Part shown: piece by piece, positions 26,951 through 34,493 of the stretch
Position numbering within the stretch: the stretch's first letter is position 1
How the letters are laid out: each line of letters opens with the position of its first letter
DNA from: Mucilaginibacter xinganensis
GTDB lineage: Bacteria > Bacteroidota > Bacteroidia > Sphingobacteriales > Sphingobacteriaceae
DNA: 64,000 nucleotides
Direction: 5' to 3'
Assembly: GCF_002257585.1 (NCBI RefSeq)
Contig: NZ_CP022743.1
Coordinates: 4,588,001-4,652,000, forward strand
Made by a program: the position numbers and the translations under genes
The notes under the pieces: generated by a model
Told to the model about the DNA's origin: nothing
The model's input: the letters and a program-made list of their open reading frames with translations, nothing else
Databases searched by the model: none

Positions 26951-28665
26951 CTATAAAAAATAAACTCCGCGCCGGCTTCAGCTTTTTGTTCATGTTGTCA
27001 CTTTTGTGCTGCGGCCTATCTATTTACTTTCTGAACAGGCTCTCTGCCGATGCCCGAAACATCTTAAAAGACAACTACAAAACGGTTGTATTCACTAAGA
27101 ACATCGGCGTGGCGCTGGATGCCGCTGACGGGCCGCTAAATACGGCGCAAACAACGCTTATCGAGAAAAACCTAACTCAGCAGGAGCATAACATCACCGA
27201 GCCTGGCGAGCGGCAACTTACCGACTCTTTGCGCGCACGCTACGAAAAACTAAAAAAGGCACAAAATGATCCCGCACAAATAACCGTGTTAAAAGGCGAT
27301 ATGAAAAGATTGCTGTTCGGTATAATGCAGCTTAACTTAAACGCCATCGATCATAAAGATACCCGGGCAAAAGGCACGGCAGACAGGGCGATATTGCTGG
27401 TTGCGTTTACAGCTTCATTTTTATTCCTTGTTGCATTTAGCTTTGTGGTTAACTTCCCCAGCTACATTGCCAACCCGTTGCGGGAGCTAACCGCGCGGAT
27501 AAAGGAAGTTTCTAACCGCAATTATCACCAGCAGCTGGATTTTAAATCAAACGATGAATTTGGCGAACTTGCCCGTGCATTTAACACCATGACCCTAAAA
27601 CTTGATGAATATGAGAACAGTAACCTGGCCAGTATTTTATTTGAGAAAAAAAGGATAGAAACCATCATCAATTCCATGCAGGATGCGATCATAGGTCTTG
27701 ACGAAAAATCGGTGATCATATTTGCCAACCAGGTTGCTTGCTCACTTATTGGCTTGCCCGAAAAAAGTATTACCGGCAAATATGCGCCCGATGTAGCCCT
27801 GGAAAATGACCTTTTACGCAACCTGCTGATAAACGATCAACCCAAAATGAAGATCTATGCTGATAACCGCGAAAGCTTTTATTCAAAAGCGGTATTATCA
27901 ATTGTAAGCAAAGACAAAGTGATAGGAAGTGTTATCATCTTAAAAAACATTACCGAGTTTCAGCAAATGGATGAGGCTAAAACAAATTTTATAGCAACCA
28001 TATCGCACGAACTGAAAACACCTATCTCATCCATAAAAATGAGTTTAAAATTACTGGAAGATAGCCGTATTGGCGCGGTAAATACTGAGCAGCGCCAACT
28101 GCTGGAGAACATTGATGAGGATGCCCGCAGGCTATTGCAAATAACTGCCGAATTGCTTGATATGGCGCAAGCTGAAACCGGAAAGCTGAACCTGCATTTT
28201 GGCAGCACGCATCCACAAAACATTGTCGATTATACCATTAAGGCATTAAAAACCACCGCGGAGCAAAAACATATTACCATTAATGTAAAATGCGCTCAAA
28301 ACCTTCCTGATGTGCATGCCGACCTGGATAAATCTACCTGGGTACTTATAAACCTGCTTTCAAACGCCATCAAATACAGCCATGAAAAATCGGTAGTTGA
28401 TCTTGTTGTAAAAAAACATCACAATGATGAAGTGGAATTTTCAGTGGAGGACCATGGCCGCGGGATAGATCAACAATATTTATCAAGGATTTTCGACAGG
28501 TACTTTAAGGTGCCCGGGACTACTACAGATCAAACAGGCACGGGCCTTGGCCTTGCTATTGCTAAAGATTTTATTGAAGCACAGGCAGGTAAAATTGGCG
28601 TTGAAAGCGAACTGGGTGAAGGCAGCCGGTTTTATTTCACCTTAAAAATGGCAGGCAAAAACTAA
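26947..28665 (+). CDS. Sensor histidine kinase partner of split KdpD
   Basis: 572 residues: TM1 about 10-30, periplasmic part about 31-148, TM2 about 149-169, HAMP (about 172-225), PAS-like (about 235-340), HisKA with His354 (TISHELKTPISS), HATPase_c with NLLSNAIKYS, DHGRGI and GTGLGLAI. The DUF4118 membrane unit of classical KdpD is absent and replaced by a two-helix sensor. Translation is coupled to the KdpD-N gene. The cognate response regulator (KdpE) is not in this window; the LytTR regulator at 18541 is the only one close by. Confidence 0.92.
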   Translation: MTIKNKLRAGFSFLFMLSLLCCGLSIYFLNRLSADARNILKDNYKTVVFTKNIGVALDAADGPLNTAQTTLIEKNLTQQEHNITEPGERQLTDSLRARYEKLKKAQNDPAQITVLKGDMKRLLFGIMQLNLNAIDHKDTRAKGTADRAILLVAFTASFLFLVAFSFVVNFPSYIANPLRELTARIKEVSNRNYHQQLDFKSNDEFGELARAFNTMTLKLDEYENSNLASILFEKKRIETIINSMQDAIIGLDEKSVIIFANQVACSLIGLPEKSITGKYAPDVALENDLLRNLLINDQPKMKIYADNRESFYSKAVLSIVSKDKVIGSVIILKNITEFQQMDEAKTNFIATISHELKTPISSIKMSLKLLEDSRIGAVNTEQRQLLENIDEDARRLLQITAELLDMAQAETGKLNLHFGSTHPQNIVDYTIKALKTTAEQKHITINVKCAQNLPDVHADLDKSTWVLINLLSNAIKYSHEKSVVDLVVKKHHNDEVEFSVEDHGRGIDQQYLSRIFDRYFKVPGTTTDQTGTGLGLAIAKDFIEAQAGKIGVESELGEGSRFYFTLKMAGKN

Positions 28666-28675
28666 AAGCAAATTA

Positions 28676-28706
28676 ATATTACCGGTAAGTTCGTTGCCGG
28701 TAATAT
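28676..28706. terminator. Hairpin between convergent kinase and outer-membrane gene
   Basis: ATATTACCGG (28676-28685) and CCGGTAATAT (28697-28706) with an 11-nt loop. The stem overlaps the last codons of the minus-strand gene ending at 28679 and lies just after the kinase stop. Confidence 0.6.
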
Positions 28707-29386
28707 GTTTGAATAGGGCCAAAATTATAGGTAATTCCTATTAATAGCTGCCGGTAATGATCTGTATCGCGATTTTTAAACTTTGAGGGGGGATCATTGT
28801 AACCGTCGAGGCCATCGCCGATATCGAAATTATGTACATAACAAATACTGACTACATAGGTTGGCTCACCAAACATGTTATTAAATTTCAAAGCATAACC
28901 GGCCCTTGCCGAGGCGATGAACTCCCTGCTTTGATCGCTTCCGGGAAACCTATAGTGTGAGCCATCAGGTTTGATCCGGTTTGTTTTAACCTGGCTAAAT
29001 ACCCCGCCGGCACCAAATCCGGCAAACCAGTTTTTTAAAAGATCGTTGACGGTGTTATCCTTATCCAAAAGTTCCCCCAGTTGAATCTCTACACGCAGGA
29101 ACAGCGCAGTATAGTTATTCTCATATTTTCTTAGATTTTTATCCAGTGTAAAAGTGTCTCCCCCGCCGGATAGTTTTCCCCGCTGCAACTCAAGAGAGAT
29201 TGGAACAAATGCGCTGTAGTTATAGCTCACATGAGCTGCGTAACTATATCCGGGATTTTGCTTTACCAGGTCCGTATATCCTAATGTCGAACTTATATCA
29301 AAACCGGCTCCAAATGTGGCGTAACTCTGTGCCCTGGCGGTTACAGATAAAAAAACAACAAAAAAAACAACAGTTAATTTTCTCAA
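28679..29386 (-). CDS. Outer-membrane beta-barrel-like exported protein
   Basis: 235 residues. The only sensible start is TTG at 29386 (MRKLTVVFFVVFLSVTARAQ, a good signal peptide); no ATG precedes the signal. The mature part has repeated amphipathic strands (YSYAAHVSYNYSAFVPISLELQRG, TALFLRVEIQLG, QLLIGITYNFG), typical of small outer-membrane barrels. No family name can be given. Convergent to the Kdp kinase; AT-rich 310-bp spacer on its other side. Confidence 0.75.
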   Translation of the reverse strand: MRKLTVVFFVVFLSVTARAQSYATFGAGFDISSTLGYTDLVKQNPGYSYAAHVSYNYSAFVPISLELQRGKLSGGGDTFTLDKNLRKYENNYTALFLRVEIQLGELLDKDNTVNDLLKNWFAGFGAGGVFSQVKTNRIKPDGSHYRFPGSDQSREFIASARAGYALKFNNMFGEPTYVVSICYVHNFDIGDGLDGYNDPPSKFKNRDTDHYRQLLIGITYNFGPIQTYYRQRTYR

Positions 29387-29696
29387 GTAAACGCCCGGTA
29401 ATAATTTAAAATCGGTCGAATGTAATAAATTTAACTACTTATAATGATAACAATTTATATATAATAATAGAATTTCCGTTGCTATATAATTTAAAGCAAA
29501 ACCACTATCACTACACTTAATATTTACATATTAATATAACTAAATTAAACCTTTAATAAAAAGATCCTTTATTAAAAAGGCGTTTGTTTAAAAAAAATAA
29601 GACTAGCCAATTAACTGCTTTATTCAAAAATTTAAATAATTGCTTAGCTTTATTAAATCCGTTAATAATGCCCGCCACAAAATTAAAAAGTAGCTT
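29387..29696. other. Very AT-rich spacer
   Basis: 310 bp between divergent genes, strikingly AT-rich around 29400-29660. No ORF and no exact TAnnTTTG element seen, apart from TAGCTTTA at 29643-29650. Confidence 0.5.
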
Positions 29697-30797
29697 ATGA
29701 CTACAAAGCAAACACTAAACCCATTATCCACCCGCCTGCTTTCCCTCGATTTTCTTCGCGGCTTTATCATGGTTCTACTGGCCATCGAATCAACAGGAAT
29801 GTATGATTATTTATATGAGCATTCACACAATAGTTTTATTGAACAATTCACCCATCATCCCTGGCACGGCCTCCACTTTTGGGATCTGGTGCAGCCGGCG
29901 TTCATGTTTATGGCAGGGGTAGCAATGGCTTTTTCATTGAATAAACAATGGGCGAACGGGACCACCTGGAACCAGAGTTTTAAAAAAACACTAAAACGTT
30001 GTGGCTGGCTGTTTTTTTGGGGTGTGCTGGATTACGCTGTTCGCCCGAAGGGTTTATCATTCGAATTATGGGATGTACTTACCCAGCTTTCTTTTACCAC
30101 GTTGGTAGCTTTCCTCATTTTCAGGTGGAGCTCGCTGGCACAGATAGGCGTATGCATAGGTTTGTTGGTGCTCACCGAAATATTGTACCGGTTTACGCAC
30201 GTGCCCGGCTTCGATCAACCGTTTACCGACCAGCATAACTTTGGTAATTACATCGACCTGCTGCTGATGAATAAGATAAACAATGGCGGATGGGTAGCCA
30301 TAAACTGCATCCCAACTGCTGTGCACACCATTGCCGGCGCATTGGCCGGGAAGTTGCTATTGAGCAGCAATCATCATAAATTAAGGCAGCTCATCCTTTG
30401 GGGATTGGCCTGCCTGGTGTTAGGTTATGGGTTCGACTTGTTAAACATCACGCCGATCATCAAACGCATAGCAACGACATCATTCACTATAGCTGCGTTA
30501 GGCTGGTGCCTGTGGTTTTTGGCTATCAGCTATTGGTGGGTTGATGTACTGGGCCACCGTAAGTATTTAACTTTTTTCACCATTGTAGGCATGAATTCCA
30601 TTTTCATATACCTGTTTTTTGAAATTGTGGGCAGCCGTTGGTTTAATGGTTACATCGGCTGTATTTCAAATGGCATTTTGAGTTGGTTTAATGCCGGCGA
30701 GTTACTTAAAGTTATTGTGGCCTCAGCCTGCATTTTTGGGCTGGAATGGCTGCTTTGTTACTTCCTTTATAGGAAAAAGGTGTTTTTTAAACTATAA
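29697..30797 (+). CDS. DUF5009 / HGSNAT-type membrane acyltransferase
   Basis: 366 residues, about ten membrane helices. The opening LLSLDFLRGFIMVLLAIEST and HFWDLVQPAFMFMAGVAMAFS are the signature of DUF5009/DUF1624 relatives of human heparan-alpha-glucosaminide N-acetyltransferase and bacterial NagX. Such proteins probably move acyl groups across the inner membrane onto sugars. Substrate unknown; the nearest sugar gene is GH30 3 kb away. Confidence 0.85.
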   Translation: MTTKQTLNPLSTRLLSLDFLRGFIMVLLAIESTGMYDYLYEHSHNSFIEQFTHHPWHGLHFWDLVQPAFMFMAGVAMAFSLNKQWANGTTWNQSFKKTLKRCGWLFFWGVLDYAVRPKGLSFELWDVLTQLSFTTLVAFLIFRWSSLAQIGVCIGLLVLTEILYRFTHVPGFDQPFTDQHNFGNYIDLLLMNKINNGGWVAINCIPTAVHTIAGALAGKLLLSSNHHKLRQLILWGLACLVLGYGFDLLNITPIIKRIATTSFTIAALGWCLWFLAISYWWVDVLGHRKYLTFFTIVGMNSIFIYLFFEIVGSRWFNGYIGCISNGILSWFNAGELLKVIVASACIFGLEWLLCYFLYRKKVFFKL

Positions 30798-30906
30798 TTG
30801 AACAATCGCTATTTTATTTAGTTGATTAAGCAAAGTCTGGTTAAATTGGAATGTATTTTGATTCAACCGGATGAACATCACAAGAATTTGAATGAGTCAA
30901 CAAAAC

Positions 30907-31413
30907 ATGAAGAATTATTTACATCTCCTTTTTATCCTGCTCATGTTGACTAAAGTAAAAGCTCAGCCGGCAACAGATAGCATAACTATCAAAAAATCAT
31001 CCGTAAAGACGTTAACAGATGAAGAATATACAGCCTTATTGAATGGCAAAGATCTTTACCACATGTCGTTGGCTGCCGAATTAAATCATTATCCATCGCC
31101 GCAAAAAGCGCTGCAATACAAAAAGGAACTGGACCTTAGTCCGCAGCAGTTAACCAAATTAAATGCCGTTGTCAAGGAGCTCCGCCGCAAAACATTGGAG
31201 ATGGGTTTGATAATTATCCGCAATGAGCGCACATTGGATAGTATTTTTAAATATAACAAACTGGATAACGGGTCGTTGATATTTTATGCAAACCGTTACG
31301 GATTATACCAGGGCGAACTCAGAAATGTTATTTTACAATCATACCTGGTTACCAAAAACTTGCTCACGCCACAGCAGTTGCGCAAAATTGAATCGTTAGA
31401 AAAACGTAATTAA
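30907..31413 (+). CDS. CpxP/Spy-like periplasmic protein
   Basis: 168 residues if started at the ATG at 30907, which places the hydrophobic signal (NYLHLLFILLMLTKVKA) directly at the N-terminus; an in-frame ATG at 30892 adds five residues. The body is helical, with LDLSPQQLTKLNAVVKELR and LLTPQQLRKIE, two LTxxQ-like boxes of the Spy/CpxP/ZraP superfamily. Such proteins chaperone or sense envelope proteins or metals. Single gene between an acyltransferase and accA. Confidence 0.7.
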   Translation: MKNYLHLLFILLMLTKVKAQPATDSITIKKSSVKTLTDEEYTALLNGKDLYHMSLAAELNHYPSPQKALQYKKELDLSPQQLTKLNAVVKELRRKTLEMGLIIIRNERTLDSIFKYNKLDNGSLIFYANRYGLYQGELRNVILQSYLVTKNLLTPQQLRKIESLEKRN

Positions 31414-31547
31414 CGGAAATACCATTAGATTTATTTAATTTAGCGCCCCCTGATTAAGTGTAAAACATCATAGTGTTTTGTTAACGCAAAAGGGGTGTGA
31501 ATTTGATTGATATAGAAAGTTCATCTCACTACTAATAAAATTGTTGA

Positions 31548-32504
31548 ATGAAGATTACTTTTGACTTTGAAAAACCACTTGCCGAACTGCAGCAGCAGAT
31601 AGAAAAGGTAAAACAGGTTGAAGATAAAAACAAGCTGGATATGTCGGCAACGATAACAGAGCTTGAAAATAAATTAGAAACCGCTAAGAAAGAGATTTAT
31701 GCGAACCTGACCGGTTGGCAAAAAGTACAGATCTCCCGTCACCCGGAAAGGCCATACTCCCTGCAATATCTGGAACTGATGTGCGACGATTTTATCGAAT
31801 TACATGGCGACCGGACTGTTGGCGACGACAAAGCGATAATTGGGGGCTTCGGAACTATTGGCGGACAAACAGCTATGTTTATTGGCCACCAAAAAGGACG
31901 CAACACCAAAGAGCGCCAGATGCGCAATTTCGGTATGGCTAATCCCGAAGGTTACCGCAAGGCTTTAAGGCTGATGAAACTAGCCGAAAAGTTCAATAAG
32001 CCTGTTATAACACTAATAGACACCCCAGGAGCATTCCCTGGCCTTGAAGCCGAAGAACGCGGACAAGGCGAAGCCATAGCGCGCAACCTGCTGGAGATGT
32101 CGATATTAAAAGTGCCTGTTATCTGCGTTGTGATAGGTGAAGGCGCATCAGGCGGTGCATTGGGAATAGGTATTGGCGATAGGGTATTGATGCTTGATAA
32201 TTCATGGTATTCGGTTATCTCTCCAGAAAATTGCTCAACCATCCTGTTCAAAACCTGGGAACATAAGGAAAGAGCGGCAGAAATGCTGAAACTTACCAGC
32301 ACCGAAATGCTGAAAAACAAACTGATAGACGGTGTTATTAAAGAACCCCTTGGCGGCGCACACCAGGATCCGGTTGCCATGGCTGCTATTTTAAAGAAAC
32401 AGCTTTTGAAAGACCTTAAAGTATTAAAAGAACGCAATATTGATGAACTGGTTACCGAAAGGATAGATAAGTTCTGCAATATGGGTGTGGTGATAGAAGA
32501 TTAA
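31548..32504 (+). CDS. accA: Acetyl-CoA carboxylase carboxyltransferase alpha subunit
   Basis: Transfers CO2 from biotin to acetyl-CoA in the first step of fatty-acid synthesis, with AccD as partner. 318 residues, normal length. N-terminal coiled helix (about 5-55), then GRTVGDDKAIIGGFG-like CoA-binding region, TLIDTPGAFPGLEAEERGQ and VIGEGASGGALGIG, the oxyanion-forming GG sequences. Cytosolic. accD is not in the window. Confidence 0.97.
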   Translation: MKITFDFEKPLAELQQQIEKVKQVEDKNKLDMSATITELENKLETAKKEIYANLTGWQKVQISRHPERPYSLQYLELMCDDFIELHGDRTVGDDKAIIGGFGTIGGQTAMFIGHQKGRNTKERQMRNFGMANPEGYRKALRLMKLAEKFNKPVITLIDTPGAFPGLEAEERGQGEAIARNLLEMSILKVPVICVVIGEGASGGALGIGIGDRVLMLDNSWYSVISPENCSTILFKTWEHKERAAEMLKLTSTEMLKNKLIDGVIKEPLGGAHQDPVAMAAILKKQLLKDLKVLKERNIDELVTERIDKFCNMGVVIED

Positions 32505-32523
32505 CACATACACCATAAACCAT

Positions 32524-32560
32524 AAACAATAAAAGCGGCTGATGTCCGCTTTTATTGTTT
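32524..32560. terminator. Bidirectional terminator between accA and GH30
   Basis: Perfect 15-bp stem AAACAATAAAAGCGG (32524-32538), 7-nt loop, complement at 32546-32560. It sits 20 bp after accA and 14 bp after the GH30 stop on the other strand. Confidence 0.9.
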
Positions 32561-32573
32561 TATGCGGGATTGG

Positions 32574-34040
32574 TTACTCCACCACCAAAGTCTCAATTGA
32601 ATGCGCCGGGCTGGTTGTTTTGGCAGCCTTGCCCTTTATCCATAGCGAGTAATCAATATTTTCATCTGTTTTGTTCATTACCACAACAGCCAGTTTGCCA
32701 TCGGGGTTAATATAAGCGGTGGTTAAAAGCTTATCCCTACTTGCAGAACTTACAATGCGTTTAGCACCCGGGCGGATAAATTTGGAGAAATGCCCCATGT
32801 AATAGTACGAATTGGTATAGATCAAGCTCCCGTTACGGGTGTCAGCATGTATGGGTGCAAAGCAAAAATTGCCAACGTGGTTTGGCCCGCCTTTTTCATC
32901 AAGCAAAATGTTCCAGTCTGTCCATCCTACTGTTCCTGCATTAAAATCATTGATCATTGAAAGGCCATACCGCTCGCCAAGCGCCCAGTCATTAAGCCTG
33001 TTAAAATCAAATTTCTCAACGCAGCCTTCGGTAAATATCAATTTCTTATCCGGGAATACCTTTGCCACCAGGCGCGCATTTTCAAAATTCATGCCTGCGC
33101 CGGTCCACGTTTCATACCAGTGAAAGCCTATTCCCCAAACGTATTTTGCAGAAGCCGGATCTTCCAGAATGGTACTTGCACGCTGATACATTAAATCGCG
33201 GTTGTGATCCCAGGCAATCAGTTTTTTACCGGCCATGCCTGCTTTATAAAGTGTTGGGCCTAAAAAGTTTTTTATAAAGTCGCGTTCCTCTTCCGCAGTG
33301 TACAGGCACGACTCCCATGTTTGGGTGGCCATAGGTTCATTCTGCACCGAAAGACCCCAGATTGGCATACCCAGTTTTTCATAGGTTTGAATAAATTTCA
33401 CATAAAAATTTGCCCATTGCTGGTCATATTTAGGCAAAAGCTTTCCGCCATGTAAAACATCACCATTGGTTTTCATCCATCCCGGCGGGCTCCATGGGCT
33501 TACAAATAAGGTAAGTTTGCCACCTGCTGCAGCGGTAACTTCTTTTATAAAAGGGATCCGGTATTTTTTATCGTGACTTACGTCAAATGACTTTAAACTA
33601 ACATCATTGTTTTTAACATAGCTGTAGCTTTCGCTTGAAAAGTCGCTGCTTTGAATACTGGTGCGTCCCAGCGTGTAACCAATTCCCTTATTTTTATCAA
33701 AATAAGCGGTGAGCAGTTCCTTTTGCTTGTCTTTAGGCAGTTTATAAAAGGTTTCCGCTGATGCATCGGTTAGCGCGCCGCCTATCCCCAGCATTGTTTG
33801 GAACGTTTTCGACGGATCAACAAATATGGCGACTTCGGTTTCAACAGGCTGAGGATTGCTTGTAAATGTGAGGGTGCCCATTTGTTTCATTCGGTCATCA
33901 GTACCTTTTGCAGTAACATATACGGTTACTTTTTTATTGGCAGCAGTGTAAAGCTTACTTTTTTGGGCATTTACCATTTCAGCGTCGCCTAAGATAATCA
34001 AGGCAAAAGCCATCGAAAGTGTAAGAAATCGTCTTTTCAT
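32574..34040 (-). CDS. GH30-family glycoside hydrolase (glucosylceramidase-like)
   Basis: 488 residues with a signal peptide (to about 25). A (beta/alpha)8 barrel plus a beta-sandwich: GIGGALTDASAETF near 86, acid/base Glu235 in SVQNEP and nucleophile Glu338 in IFTEGC, the two retaining-GH30 catalytic carboxylates. The side domain spans the start and end of the chain (about 30-80 and 430-488). Likely cleaves beta-glucosidic or beta-1,6-glucan bonds in the periplasm or at the surface. Its promoter lies inside a long perfect inverted repeat. Confidence 0.93.
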   Translation of the reverse strand: MKRRFLTLSMAFALIILGDAEMVNAQKSKLYTAANKKVTVYVTAKGTDDRMKQMGTLTFTSNPQPVETEVAIFVDPSKTFQTMLGIGGALTDASAETFYKLPKDKQKELLTAYFDKNKGIGYTLGRTSIQSSDFSSESYSYVKNNDVSLKSFDVSHDKKYRIPFIKEVTAAAGGKLTLFVSPWSPPGWMKTNGDVLHGGKLLPKYDQQWANFYVKFIQTYEKLGMPIWGLSVQNEPMATQTWESCLYTAEEERDFIKNFLGPTLYKAGMAGKKLIAWDHNRDLMYQRASTILEDPASAKYVWGIGFHWYETWTGAGMNFENARLVAKVFPDKKLIFTEGCVEKFDFNRLNDWALGERYGLSMINDFNAGTVGWTDWNILLDEKGGPNHVGNFCFAPIHADTRNGSLIYTNSYYYMGHFSKFIRPGAKRIVSSASRDKLLTTAYINPDGKLAVVVMNKTDENIDYSLWIKGKAAKTTSPAHSIETLVVE

Positions 34041-34493
34041 AATGGGTTATTATCTGGAAATATATTGCAGTGCTTACAGCAGGGTTATAATACCCAAATC
34101 TATTAAAGATAATTGTAATCCAATTATCTTTAATAGATTTATAACATATTGATTAACAAGAGATCTGCTTCAATAATATTACCCAAATACTTACAAATCC
34201 TCATGATCTAAATGTCCCCATACTTTTTGAAGAAACCTTCAGGCATTTAAAACTCCTGAACAATTTAAATAAAACACCCGCATAAAAGCACTTCCGCTGT
34301 AACAAAACCGGACACCTACCGTACGGATATGCAACAGGCACAGCCCACAATCAATCAATACAACACGCTGATTATTAATATATTAAAATAGCGGCACGAT
34401 GTTAATGATAAAGATTTGGCTGTATACTGAATATTTGCTAAAAAAGCCCGAAATTGTAATTCCATCACTCATATACCTTCAAGTAAGCCTGCT
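34041..34493. other. Divergent spacer of GH30 and the permease cluster
   Basis: 453 bp. It contains the GH30 promoter/inverted repeat (34095-34140), an 8-bp palindrome CCGTACGG (34319-34326), and no gene. I see no clean promoter for the permease gene starting at 34494. Confidence 0.6.
34095..34140 (-). promoter_or_regulatory. GH30 promoter enclosed in a perfect 20-bp inverted repeat
   Basis: AAATCTATTAAAGATAATTG (34096-34115) and its exact complement (34121-34140) are separated by 5 nt. On the minus strand this contains TTG (34121-34123), an 18-nt spacer and TAGATTTG (34095-34102), a near-consensus promoter 55 bp before the GH30 ATG. Both core elements lie within the symmetric arms, as expected for an operator overlapping the promoter. 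Confidence 0.75.

Noticed and set aside
34320..34480. Sigma-54 promoter for the permease genes
   Set aside because: cGGCACG near 34392 has a plausible -24 box, but no GC at the -12 position at the correct spacing.
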